Part shown: one piece after another, positions 27,676 through 35,675 of the stretch
Layout of the letters: each line of letters starts with the position of its first letter
How positions within the stretch are numbered: position 1 is the stretch's first letter
NCBI RefSeq assembly: GCF_028737195.1
Contig: NZ_JAQZAJ010000005.1
Coordinates: forward strand, 248,001-312,000
Length of the DNA stretch: 64,000 nt
Direction: 5' to 3'
Source of the DNA: Pseudovibrio exalbescens
GTDB taxonomy: Bacteria > Pseudomonadota > Alphaproteobacteria > Rhizobiales > Stappiaceae
Position numbers and translations under genes: made by a program
The notes under the pieces: generated by a model
Told to the model about the DNA's origin: nothing
Seen by the model: only the letters and a program-made list of their open reading frames with translations
The model's database searches: none

Positions 27676-28158
27676 TCAAAGGCGTACCTTGAAGTCGCGG
27701 TTGCCCCTCAGCGGCTTGCGCATCACCAATGGTTCGGAAGGGGAATAGTCGCGCTGATCCATGACCTGATGCTTGTCTGCCTCACCGCTGCGCACTTCCA
27801 AGACCATCTGGTGAATGTCCAGCGTTTGCAGATCGTCCTCAATCTGCGCCAACAGGGTGGCCCAGGCCAGCAACGCTTCCTCTCGCGCTGTTACCTCCAG
27901 ATAATCGAAGACGGCGATCCGGCCCTGAACCGCCACCGACAACAAGAATCCGCAGACCGCAAAGCCACAAGCCACCCCATCGCGGGTGAGCAACCACGCC
28001 TGCCCTTCTGAGGCGTCCACCAGCAGAACCCTAAGGGTGGCAATCTGTTCCTCGTCCATATCAATGCGGCCCAGTGCTGCCTGTTCACGAACAAAAGCGA
28101 GGAACTGTTGCTGGTTGAAGGGCGATACGCTGTGCGCCTCGAACGGAGAGAGCGGCAT
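27676..28158 (-). CDS. GNAT-like acetyltransferase (weak match)
   Basis: 160 residues, soluble. The pattern [20 protein letters not shown] followed by [20 protein letters not shown] and a long helix resembles the central beta strands and acetyl-CoA pyrophosphate-binding helix of GNAT proteins, and [12 protein letters not shown]-like strands follow. The match is by pattern only and the glycine loop is degenerate, so the call is tentative. It is divergent from purD with 121 bp between their starts. Confidence 0.5.
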   Translation of the reverse strand: MPLSPFEAHSVSPFNQQQFLAFVREQAALGRIDMDEEQIATLRVLLVDASEGQAWLLTRDGVACGFAVCGFLLSVAVQGRIAVFDYLEVTAREEALLAWATLLAQIEDDLQTLDIHQMVLEVRSGEADKHQVMDQRDYSPSEPLVMRKPLRGNRDFKVRL

Positions 28159-28279
28159 TCTACAAGATCCTTCGGGTTGTCGCGTTTACGAGCCGCAGCA
28201 AACCTGCTACAGGCTCCTGCATAAAAAGACGGATCGGGACACCACCTGTCCCACACTCAAAATTCAGGGTTACACCACC

Positions 28280-29560
28280 ATGAACGTCCTTCTCATCGGC
28301 TCTGGCGGCCGTGAACACGCTCTGGCTTGGGCGCTTTCCAAGTCTCCTGTTCTCAACAAGCTCTATCTTGCGCCGGGTAACGCAGGGACCACCGAGATCG
28401 CTGAGAACGTGACGCTGGACGTAACCGACCACAAGGCGGTGGTGGAGTTCTGCGAAGAACATGGCATCACTTTTGTCGTGGTCGGCCCGGAAGTGCCCCT
28501 GGTTGACGGCATCGCAGACACGCTGGAAGCAAACAACATCCGCACGTTTGGCCCATCCAAGGCTGCTGCCCGCCTTGAAGGTTCAAAAGCCTTCACCAAG
28601 GAAATGTGCATGCGCGCCGGCGTTCCCACTGCCGCTTACGGGCGCTTTGTGAAGGCCGATGAGGCCAAGGCATACGTGGTCAAACAAGGTGCGCCAATCG
28701 TCATCAAGGCAGATGGCCTTGCTGCTGGCAAGGGCGTCACCATTGCCATGGATGAAGCCACAGCGCTTGCTGCCATCGACGAGTGCTTTGACGGCACCTT
28801 TGGCGAAGCAGGCGCGGAAGTGGTGATCGAGGAGTTCCTTGAAGGAGAAGAAGCCAGCTTCTTCGTGCTTTCTGATGGAGACAACGCCCTTCCGCTTCCC
28901 ACCGCGCAGGACCACAAGCGCGCCTTCGACAATGACGAAGGCCCGAACACGGGCGGCATGGGGGCCTATTCACCAGCACCCGTCATGACCGAAGAGATGG
29001 TTGAGCGCGTCATGCGCGAGATCATCAAGCCAACCATTGCCGACATGAAGGCGCAAGGGTGCCCGTTCAAGGGCGTACTCTACGCCGGGCTCATGATCAC
29101 AAAGGACGGACCGAAGCTCATTGAGTACAACGTGCGCTTTGGCGATCCTGAGTGTCAGGTTCTGATGATGCGTCTCAAGGGCGATGTGCTGCCCCTTCTT
29201 CTCGCCTGTTCGGAAGGCATTCTGGACGATCTGGAAACCAACTGGACCGACGAGCCCGCCATCACCGTTGTTATGGCAGCCAAGGGCTATCCGGGCAGCT
29301 ATGAGCGCGGCAGCGTGATTGAAGGGCTTGAAGAAGCGTCTAGCGATCCAGATGTAGAAATCTTTCATGCTGGCACCAAGCTCATCAACGGTGCCATCAC
29401 GGCCTCAGGTGGCCGGGTTCTGAACATCACCGCCCGTGGCAAGACCGTGTCCGAGGCTCAGGCAAAGGCCTATGCCGCCATTGACAAGATCAAGTGGCCA
29501 GAGGGCTTTAACCGCACCGACATTGGCTGGCGGGCCATTGAACGTGAGCAGCAAAGCTAA
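28280..29560 (+). CDS. purD: Phosphoribosylamine-glycine ligase
   Basis: 426 residues from the ATG at 28280 ([20 protein letters not shown]), the canonical GARS N-terminus; the frame continues upstream to 27986 but that part is not family sequence. ATP-grasp enzyme: [20 protein letters not shown] is the ATP-binding lysine region near 140, [20 protein letters not shown] near 215-235, and [17 protein letters not shown] near 285. It performs the second step of purine synthesis. A bidirectional terminator follows. Confidence 0.97.
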   Translation: MNVLLIGSGGREHALAWALSKSPVLNKLYLAPGNAGTTEIAENVTLDVTDHKAVVEFCEEHGITFVVVGPEVPLVDGIADTLEANNIRTFGPSKAAARLEGSKAFTKEMCMRAGVPTAAYGRFVKADEAKAYVVKQGAPIVIKADGLAAGKGVTIAMDEATALAAIDECFDGTFGEAGAEVVIEEFLEGEEASFFVLSDGDNALPLPTAQDHKRAFDNDEGPNTGGMGAYSPAPVMTEEMVERVMREIIKPTIADMKAQGCPFKGVLYAGLMITKDGPKLIEYNVRFGDPECQVLMMRLKGDVLPLLLACSEGILDDLETNWTDEPAITVVMAAKGYPGSYERGSVIEGLEEASSDPDVEIFHAGTKLINGAITASGGRVLNITARGKTVSEAQAKAYAAIDKIKWPEGFNRTDIGWRAIEREQQS

Positions 29561-29589
29561 GGCTTTTCAAGACCTGAAGAAATTCCTTT

Positions 29590-29616
29590 CAGCCCCGCCA
29601 AGAGCGGGGCTGATTT
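29590..29616. terminator. Bidirectional terminator between purD and the alpha/beta hydrolase
   Basis: Perfect 9-bp stem CAGCCCCGC (29590-29598) and GCGGGGCTG (29604-29612), loop CAAGA, followed by ATTT on + and GAAAGG complement on -. It sits between two convergent genes. Confidence 0.8.
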
Positions 29617-29619
29617 GCA

Positions 29620-30333
29620 TCAGAGCCCCAGATACGCGCCCACTTCCTTGGCAAGGCGGGTGCTGAAAGCGCCGCGATTGGGGTAGCTGTCGCGCACATA
29701 TGGAGGCGGCGCATCCATGAAGGTAAAGTGCCCTGCTCCTTCCACGATGCGCAGGTCCACCGGCACCCTTGGAACCAGAAGGTCGCGAATCCGCTCTGCC
29801 TGATCCACACCGGTCACTTCATCTTCGGTTCCTGCCCACGTCTGGATGGGCACCGACACCTGATCCAAGGCCCCCGGTATCCCAAAGAAGTCCGTTGGTG
29901 GGGTCATGAGCACCAGTCGCTCAAAGTCCAGCGTGCGCCTCAACACCACTTTGTCGCCCGAGGAAAGCATGGCATGGGCACCAGAAAGCAACAGCAAGAT
30001 TGTTGTGCCAATGGAGTGCCCGACGCCGACCAGAGGCAGGTTGGTGTCACAAAGCTTTGACAGAGCGTCTCGGATGATTTCAGCCCGCTCGCGCAGGTCA
30101 TGGTCGCTGGGTACAGGCGACACCATCAGGTCAAAATGCGGAGCCAGTACGATAGCGCCCTTGCCCGCCAGCGCTGTCAGCAAGGGCCGGTGCCGTTCAG
30201 GATCACCGCCGCGCCCGGCAGCGAAGATTACCAGACGTTTCGGGGTTTGCGGCTCCAGCACCATCACTTCCCACGCTTCACTGCAAGAGGTGATTGACAC
30301 CGTCTTGCTGCTGACTTCCTGCGCCATGCGCAT
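29620..30333 (-). CDS. Alpha/beta hydrolase
   Basis: 237 residues from the ATG at 30331-30333 (MRMAQEVSSKTV); GGGG lies directly upstream and a TTG at 30351 overlapping the TetR stop is an alternative. The nucleophile elbow is GVGHSIGTT (Ser near 115), the acid is probably Asp in WAGTEDEVTGVDQ (about 175) and the histidine in EGAGHFTFMDAPPP (about 205), so the triad is complete. The RLVIFAAGRGGDPERHRPLL start is typical of dienelactone-hydrolase-like or platelet-activating-factor-acetylhydrolase-like proteins. It is directly downstream of a TetR gene. Confidence 0.82.
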   Translation of the reverse strand: MRMAQEVSSKTVSITSCSEAWEVMVLEPQTPKRLVIFAAGRGGDPERHRPLLTALAGKGAIVLAPHFDLMVSPVPSDHDLRERAEIIRDALSKLCDTNLPLVGVGHSIGTTILLLLSGAHAMLSSGDKVVLRRTLDFERLVLMTPPTDFFGIPGALDQVSVPIQTWAGTEDEVTGVDQAERIRDLLVPRVPVDLRIVEGAGHFTFMDAPPPYVRDSYPNRGAFSTRLAKEVGAYLGL

Positions 30334-30347
30334 CCCCAGTTCTATGT

Positions 30348-30878
30348 TCAAGCTGCCTCTTTCACGTTGAGCATCAACGCCAGCAGTCTTTTGGCAGCCG
30401 CAGCCGCGCTTTTTCCGTGCAGGCCCCACGCTTGCAGGAGCCCCTCGTGAATTACCGCAATTTCTTCATGTGACGTTGGCAGGTCCAGCTTCTCGGCAAG
30501 GATCCCGGTCACCTCACGTTTGTGAGTCTCAAGAAGCCGTCGCAATTTCACATTATCTGGATGGGCCGCGACAGCACCATGAAAAAGGCAGCCGTTTCTT
30601 GCTTCCTCACACATCCATTGTGCAATTCTATCGATAAGCGGATCGAGCGCCGCTTCAGGCGAGCCTGGCAGGTCTTGCGTCAGCAGCGCCAGATAGCGTT
30701 GATGGCGAAACTCCAGTGCGCCCAACACCATGTCTTCTCGGGATGGGAAATACTTGTAGAGCGTGCGCAAGCTCACGCCGGAGGCTGCTTTCAGGTCATC
30801 CACGCCCGGCTCGGCAAAGCCGTGTTGCACAAAGGCCTGCTCCAGTCCGCGCGCGATTTTTATCTGTGTCTCGTTCAT
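30348..30878 (-). CDS. TetR/AcrR family transcriptional regulator
   Basis: 176 residues from the ATG at 30876-30878 (MNETQIKIARGLEQAFVQHG). HTH: GVDDLKAASGVSLRTLYKYF (about 25-45), with the usual SREDMVLGALEFRHQRYLALL continuation. The C-terminal ligand domain holds two cysteines (WMCEEARNGCLFHGA), reminiscent of repressors that sense electrophiles or aromatic aldehydes. Two 18-bp palindromes in the 75-bp gap to the divergent MDR gene are its likely operators, and it probably represses both itself with the hydrolase and the oxidoreductase. Confidence 0.93.
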   Translation of the reverse strand: MNETQIKIARGLEQAFVQHGFAEPGVDDLKAASGVSLRTLYKYFPSREDMVLGALEFRHQRYLALLTQDLPGSPEAALDPLIDRIAQWMCEEARNGCLFHGAVAAHPDNVKLRRLLETHKREVTGILAEKLDLPTSHEEIAVIHEGLLQAWGLHGKSAAAAAKRLLALMLNVKEAA

Positions 30879-30889
30879 GGTTGACAACA

Positions 30890-30907
30890 GTAGAACGATT
30901 GCTCTAC
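30890..30907. promoter_or_regulatory. Palindromic operator 1, TetR/MDR intergenic region
   Basis: GTAGAACGATTGCTCTAC. The halves GTAGAACGA and TTGCTCTAC are inverted copies with two mismatches. It lies 12 bp upstream of the TetR start and shares its left half exactly with operator 2. Confidence 0.65.
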
Positions 30908-30916
30908 CCCTTTCAA

Positions 30917-30934
30917 GTAGAACGATCGTTTTAC
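30917..30934. promoter_or_regulatory. Palindromic operator 2, TetR/MDR intergenic region
   Basis: GTAGAACGATCGTTTTAC. The halves GTAGAACGA and TCGTTTTAC are inverted copies with one mismatch. The centre is 27 bp from that of operator 1 and the site ends 19 bp before the MDR start. Confidence 0.7.
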
Positions 30935-30953
30935 GAACGCAAAGGAGGTTCCT

Positions 30954-32021
30954 GTGACTGTTCCGAGCACAATGAAGGGTATGGTGTTAACGGGCCACGG
31001 CGGCTTTGAGGCGTTGGAATGGCGGGAGGATTTGCCGGTTCCCACCCCCAAGGCCGATGAGGTGCTCATCAAGGTCGGGGCTGCTTCTGTCAACAACACC
31101 GACATCAACACCCGCGTGGGCTGGTACTCCAAGGCCGTTCGCGGCACCACGGAAAGCACCGCCTCTGGCGCTGACGGGTCTGACTTCGAGGATGGCGGAT
31201 GGTCCGGCAAGCCTCTGGAATTTCCCCGCATTCAGGGGGCTGACTGCTGCGGCACCATTGTTGCAGTCGGCTCAAACGTCGATGCATCCCGCGTTGGCGA
31301 ACGTGTGCTGGTGCGCCCGATGCAGACCTTCAATGCCGCCCGCCTTGGCGTGCCCCTTATCACTTTTGGCTCTGAATACGACGGCGGATTTGCCGAGTAT
31401 GCCGCGGCGCCCTCCCACGATGTCTTGAAGGTTTCATCCGCGCTCTCTGATCTGGAGTTGGCGTCTTTTCCTTGCGCCTATTCCACTGCTGAGGGCATGA
31501 TGCAGAAGGCTAATGTGGGTGCAGAGCGCGTTTTGATCACCGGGGCTTCTGGCGGAGTGGGGTCTGCTGGCATTCAGTTGGCCAAGCGCCGGGGGGCTCA
31601 TGTCACCGCGCTCTCCAAACTGGCAAAGGCGGAAGACCTGAAAGCTCTTGGTGCTGACGCGGTTCTGGACCGGGATGGCGCTTACCCAAAACATGCGTTC
31701 GACGTGGTGGTCGATCTGGTGGCAGGCCCGCGCTGGCCGGAGCTCATTGATACGTTGGTCAGTGGGGGCCGCTACGTGGCGTCCGGGGCCATTGCGGGCC
31801 CAATCGTTGAGCTGGACGTGCGGACATTGTACCTGCAAGACCTCACGCTGATGGGGAGCACCCGGCAGCCGGACAAGGTTTTTGAGGATCTGGTGCGCTA
31901 TATTGAAAATGGCGAGATCAAGCCACTCATCGCCGCCAGATACCCGTTGAAAGACCTGATTGAGGCGCAAAAGGCGTTCCTCGCCAAGGGCTATATCGGC
32001 AAAATCGGCATTGAGGTGTAA
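30954..32021 (+). CDS. Zinc-type/quinone oxidoreductase of the MDR alcohol dehydrogenase superfamily
   Basis: 355 residues from a GTG at 30954 preceded by AAAGGAGG. GroES-like domain: EVLIKVGAASVNNTDINTRV, then FPRIQGADCCGTIVAVG. Rossmann domain: VLITGASGGVGSAGIQLAKR (about 196-215), with the GGVG loop. The catalytic-zinc ligands of classical alcohol dehydrogenases are not evident, and the family resembles quinone oxidoreductase/enoyl reductase types that use NADPH to reduce activated double bonds. Control by the divergent TetR repressor through the two operators is likely. Confidence 0.88.
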   Translation: MTVPSTMKGMVLTGHGGFEALEWREDLPVPTPKADEVLIKVGAASVNNTDINTRVGWYSKAVRGTTESTASGADGSDFEDGGWSGKPLEFPRIQGADCCGTIVAVGSNVDASRVGERVLVRPMQTFNAARLGVPLITFGSEYDGGFAEYAAAPSHDVLKVSSALSDLELASFPCAYSTAEGMMQKANVGAERVLITGASGGVGSAGIQLAKRRGAHVTALSKLAKAEDLKALGADAVLDRDGAYPKHAFDVVVDLVAGPRWPELIDTLVSGGRYVASGAIAGPIVELDVRTLYLQDLTLMGSTRQPDKVFEDLVRYIENGEIKPLIAARYPLKDLIEAQKAFLAKGYIGKIGIEV

Positions 32022-32041
32022 ACGGCTTAGCCCCCTCCCGT

Positions 32042-32078
32042 GTCATCCCGGACAAGAGGAGCGCATGTGAGGCGCTGA
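32042..32078 (+). repeat. Left-end fragment of the 141-bp element
   Basis: GTCATCCCGGACAAG followed by a diverged stretch ending GCGCTGA matches the first 37 bp of the element; the rest is missing and spacer-like sequence follows. Confidence 0.8.
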
Positions 32079-32108
32079 GTTGGAACCGCTCCAACCCTCC
32101 CCTCCCGC

Positions 32109-32249
32109 GTCATCCCGGACAAGTCGAGCGCAGGTGAGACGCTGATCCGGGATCCAGCGCAAGGCCCGTGAGCACTTGCGAACGCAAAACCCCAAGCACC
32201 CCGACTGACCGACAAGCCCGACTGGATCCCGCATCAAGTGCGGGATGAC
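32109..32249 (+). repeat. 141-bp element, copy 1
   Basis: Starts GTCATCCCGG and ends GCGGGATGAC, with internal GATCCGGGATCC and the terminal ATCCCGCA/TGCGGGAT hairpin. Confidence 0.92.
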
Positions 32250-32436
32250 AGCGGTGGTGTGTGGAGAGTGGTGTGTGCGGAAGGACAATGGGAGTGTGTG
32301 GTGAGCGCGGTGGGCCTTATGGGCACGGTGGGGTCGTGGGCATTGTCGCGCAGAGAGTGTGACCGGTATCATGGACGCAGGGTTCGCGGGTGTTGATGCG
32401 CAGGGTGGGCAAACCGCTCCCGGCCCACATTCTCGC

Positions 32437-32577
32437 GTCATCCCGGACAAGTCGAGCGCACGCGAGACGCTGATCCGGGATCCAGCGCACAGAGGGTGAG
32501 CACTTGCGAACGCAAAACCCCAAGCGCCCCGACTGACCGACAAGCCCGACTGGATCCCGCATCAAGTGCGGGATGAC
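32437..32577 (+). repeat. 141-bp element, copy 2
   Basis: Same length and termini as copy 1, with a few substitutions (GCACAGAGGGTGAG in place of GCAAGGCCCGTGAG). Confidence 0.92.
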
Positions 32578-32784
32578 AGCGGTGGTGAGTGGTCAGCGCG
32601 GGATAACAGTGGGAGTGTGTGGTCAGCGCGGTGGGCCTTGTGGGTGCAGGGTCTCATGGGCGCAGGATTCACGGGCACGGTGGGGTCATAGGCGTTGATG
32701 CGCAGAGTGTGGCCGGTCTTATGGACGCGGGTCATCAGCGTTGACGCACCAAGTCGGCAAACCGCGCCACCCCTCCCCTCTCGC

Positions 32785-32925
32785 GTCATCCCGGACAAGT
32801 CGAACGCACGTGAGACGCAGATCCGGGATCCAGCGCAAGGCGCGTGAGCACTTGCGAACATAGAACCTCATGCGCCCCGACTGGCCGACAAGTCCGACTG
32901 GATCCCGCATCAAGTGCGGGATGAC
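32785..32925 (+). repeat. 141-bp element, copy 3
   Basis: Same termini; differs from copy 1 by scattered substitutions such as TCGAACGCACGTGAGACGCA. Confidence 0.92.
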
Positions 32926-33164
32926 AGCGGTGGTGAGTGGTCAGCGCGGGATGACAGTGGGAGTGTGCGGTGAGTGCGGAAGGACAATGGGAGTGTGTGG
33001 TGAGTGAGGTGGACCTTCTTTGCGCGGTGTCTCCTGGGTGCCGGGTTCACGGGCACGGTGTGGTCATGGGCGTTGGTGCGCAGAGAGTGTGACCGGTCTT
33101 ATGGGCGCGGGTCATCAGCATTGACGTGCAGAGTTGGCAATCCGCTCCCGCCCCACATTCCCGC

Positions 33165-33305
33165 GTCATCCCGGACAAGTCGAGCGCAGCGAGACGCTGA
33201 TCCGGGATCCAGCGCAAGGGGCGTGAGCACTTGCGAACGCAAAACCTCAAGCACTGAGTTCTGACCGAAATGCCCGACTGGATCCCGCATCAAGTGCGGG
33301 ATGAC
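33165..33305 (+). repeat. 141-bp element, copy 4
   Basis: Same termini and length, but with a one-base deletion near AGCGCAGCGAGACG balanced by a one-base insertion in the GCACTGAGTTCTGACC block, a block also found in copy 6. Confidence 0.9.
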
Positions 33306-33426
33306 AGTGGTGGAATGGTGCAACGCTCAGACAAAGACCAATGAGTTCCGAACAGAAGCGCAGTGCCAGCACCATAACCCTTTACTCGGAACTGCGAAGC
33401 TCAACAGCCTAACCTTTCCCTCTACC

Positions 33427-33567
33427 GTCATCCCGGACAAGTCGAGCGAACGCGAGACGCTGATCCGGGATCCAGCGCAAAGAGGGTGAGCACTTGCGAA
33501 CACAGAACCCCAAGCACCCCGTCTGACCGACAAGCCCGACTGGATCCCGCATCAAGTGCGGGATGAC
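33427..33567 (+). repeat. 141-bp element, copy 5
   Basis: Same termini and length. It follows the only unrelated spacer of the array (33306-33426). Confidence 0.92.
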
Positions 33568-33774
33568 AGTGGTGATGTGTGGTGAGTGCGGGAGGACAGA
33601 GAGAGGGTGTGGTGAGTGAGGTGGACCTTCTGTGCGCGGTGTCTCCTGGGTGCCGGGTTCACGGGCGCGGTGGGGTCATGGGCGTTGGTGCGCAGAGTGC
33701 TGCGGGCCTTATGGGCGCGGGTCATCAGCATTGACGAACCAAGTCGGCAAACCGCGCCACCCCTCCCCTCCACC

Positions 33775-33881
33775 GTCATCCCGGACAAGTCGAACGCACG
33801 TGAGACGCAGATCCGGGATCCAGCGCAAAGAGGGTGAGCACTTGCGAACGCAAAACCCCAAGCACTGAGTTCTGACCGACA
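33775..33881 (+). repeat. 141-bp element, copy 6, right end missing
   Basis: Matches the element for about 107 bp, carries the copy-4-like GCACTGAGTTCTGACC block, then runs into unique sequence without the right-hand hairpin and CGGGATGAC end. Confidence 0.85.
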
Positions 33882-33985
33882 GTGTCAGCGCAGGCCTTGC
33901 GTTTCAAACCCTGTTGCTCGACCATTTATGCGTTTGGCAGCGGGCGTTTCGTTGCTTATGCTGGAGATAGTTTTAAATCAACGAG

Positions 33986-34855
33986 ATGGCAGCGGAAAAT
34001 CGAATGTCTCAACCTCGTATTGGTGTTGCTCTTGGTGGGGGCGGGGCCCGTGGTCTCTCACACATTCCTGTGCTTCAGGCGCTGGATGATCTGGGCCTGA
34101 AGCCACATGCCATGTCCGGCACCTCGATTGGTGCGCTGATTGGCACCGGCTATGCGGGCGGCATGTCCGGCGACGATATCCACGCGCTGGTGCAGCGGGT
34201 TTTTGGCGAGCGCAATGCACTCATGTCCAAACTTTGGGCGCTGCGACCCAAGAAGATCTCCGAAATGTTTTCCGGCAGCGGACTGATGCAGTTCAACACC
34301 CAGAAGGTTCTCGAAATCTTCACGGAGGGTGCGCTTCCCGAAAGCCTTGAAGAGTGCCCCATTCCCATGTCCGTGATCACGGCAGACTATTACAACTCCA
34401 GCGAGTTGATCATTCGCGCCGGGCCTGCCAAGCGGGCCGTGGCTGCCAGTATCGCCATTCCTTATGTGTTCAAACCGGTGGACTGGGAGGGACGCGTTCT
34501 GATTGATGGCGGGGTCGTGAACCCGTTGCCGTTCGACGTCTTGCCGGAAACCTGCGATGTGGTGGTGGCGGTGGATGTGGTGGGCAGGCCAATCCGCCGT
34601 GAGGACCGCTCCATGCCCAAGGGCACCGAGTCCATGTTTGGCGCCATGCAGATCCTCATGCAGTCCATCACACTTGGAAAGCTGCAGGTCCGCCACCCTG
34701 ACATTCTTGTGCGTCCAGACATTGAACGGTTTCAGGTCATGGACTTCTTGAAATCGGACGAGATTTTGTCCGCCAGCGCGCCGGTTCGGGAGGACGTGAA
34801 GCGCAAGCTGGATCATGTGATTGAGAGCAAACTGAACAGATCCATCGGGCATTGA
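33986..34855 (+). CDS. Patatin-like phospholipase
   Basis: 289 residues from the ATG at 33986 (a second ATG at 34004 gives MSQPRIGVALGGGGARGLSH and is equally likely). The patatin site is complete: oxyanion loop GGGGARG (about 18-24), nucleophile serine in GTSIGALIGTGYAGG (about 45) and the catalytic Asp in LIDGGVVNPLPFDVLP (about 174). No signal peptide is visible. It probably hydrolyses acyl esters of phospholipids; the in vivo substrate is unknown. It sits alone just after the repeat array and 24 bp before fdhD. Confidence 0.9.
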   Translation: MAAENRMSQPRIGVALGGGGARGLSHIPVLQALDDLGLKPHAMSGTSIGALIGTGYAGGMSGDDIHALVQRVFGERNALMSKLWALRPKKISEMFSGSGLMQFNTQKVLEIFTEGALPESLEECPIPMSVITADYYNSSELIIRAGPAKRAVAASIAIPYVFKPVDWEGRVLIDGGVVNPLPFDVLPETCDVVVAVDVVGRPIRREDRSMPKGTESMFGAMQILMQSITLGKLQVRHPDILVRPDIERFQVMDFLKSDEILSASAPVREDVKRKLDHVIESKLNRSIGH

Positions 34856-34879
34856 TCCGATACTTATTCGGGGGGGCTT

Positions 34880-35644
34880 ATGACAGGACATCACGTCCAC
34901 ACGCCTGAGGAGGCCAAGGCCTGCGGGCTGACGCTGGCACCGGAAGCGCCGGTCGCCTTCACCTTGAACGGGGAAGGCTTTGCGGTCTTGATGGCCACAC
35001 CGCAGGACCTTGAAGACTTTGCCATCGGCTTTGCCGTCAGCGAAGGTATTTTGCCCAGCGCGGCTGATCTTGCCGCCGTGCATCTGCAGGCCCATGACGC
35101 GCTCGGCTTTACCGTCGATTTGCAAATCGACGATGATCGCTTCTTCGAGGCGTTGCGCCGTCGCCGCATGCTCACCGGCACCGCTGGGTGCGGGCTGTGT
35201 GGGGTGGACAGCCTGTCTGCTGCCATGCGTCCCCTCACCCCGCTTCAAGGCACGGATCAGCCGGAAGATGACCGCATTCAGGAAGCGCTGCGCACGCTCA
35301 CCGAGCGCCAGCACCTGTCCGACACCTATGGCGGCGGTCTTCATGCGGCAGTGGCAGCCCTTGCCAATGGCGAGTATGCGGTGCGGGAGGATATTGGCCG
35401 CCACAATGCGTTGGACAAGGCTTTGGGCGCGGGCCTCAAGACCGGCGTGGCCATAGACTTCGTGATGACCACAAGCAGGTGCAGTGCGGACCTCGTGCAG
35501 AAAACGGTCACCTGCGGCGTGCCCAGCCTTGTTGTGATGGCAAGCCCCAGCGACCTTGCGGTCAAGCTGTCGGAGAACGCCAATCTCAACCTTTTGTCGT
35601 GCCAGCGTGGACACGGCATCATCTGCTATACTCAAGCAAAATAG
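34880..35644 (+). CDS. fdhD: Formate dehydrogenase accessory sulfurtransferase FdhD
   Basis: 254 residues. The sulfur-relay cysteines are Cys104 and Cys107 in GCGLCG, and REDIGRHNALDKALGA near 175 is the family motif. FdhD passes sulfur from a cysteine desulfurase to the molybdenum cofactor, making the Mo=S ligand required by formate dehydrogenases. Immediately downstream (31 bp) is a molybdoenzyme of the FdhF/YdeP type, which is its probable client. GGGGGGGC upstream of the ATG may serve as the ribosome site. Confidence 0.94.
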   Translation: MTGHHVHTPEEAKACGLTLAPEAPVAFTLNGEGFAVLMATPQDLEDFAIGFAVSEGILPSAADLAAVHLQAHDALGFTVDLQIDDDRFFEALRRRRMLTGTAGCGLCGVDSLSAAMRPLTPLQGTDQPEDDRIQEALRTLTERQHLSDTYGGGLHAAVAALANGEYAVREDIGRHNALDKALGAGLKTGVAIDFVMTTSRCSADLVQKTVTCGVPSLVVMASPSDLAVKLSENANLNLLSCQRGHGIICYTQAK

Positions 35645-35675
35645 CATCAAAGAAGAACAAGCGGGAGGGAACTAC

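Larger units (their letters stand above)
32022..33985. repeat. 1.96-kb gene-free array of REP/MITE-like elements
   Basis: No gene is supported here. Five complete 141-bp elements, one truncated copy and one left-end fragment all lie in the same orientation. Each full element begins GTCATCCCGGACAAG and ends CGGGATGAC, so the ends are 9-bp inverted repeats, and its right end folds as ATCCCGCA-TCAAG-TGCGGGAT. Spacers of about 121-239 bp separate them; four of the five spacers are themselves related (G/T-rich, with GGGCCTTATGGG-like and GGGGTCATGGGCGTTG-like blocks). The start-to-start distances are 328, 348, 380, 262 and 348 bp. Apparent open frames inside the array are repeat artefacts. Confidence 0.9.

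Noticed and set aside
32043-33837. Several open frames of 60-166 codons on both strands inside the repeat array
   Set aside because: They recur in step with the repeats, have no ribosome sites and no family resemblance; they are by-products of GC-rich repeated DNA.
32109-33881. Possible CRISPR array because of regularly spaced repeats
   Set aside because: Repeat units are 141 bp with 121-239-bp spacers and the spacers are related to each other; no cas genes are near.
34058-35650. 530-codon open frame antisense to patatin and fdhD
   Set aside because: It spans two clear genes on the other strand and their gap; shadow frame.
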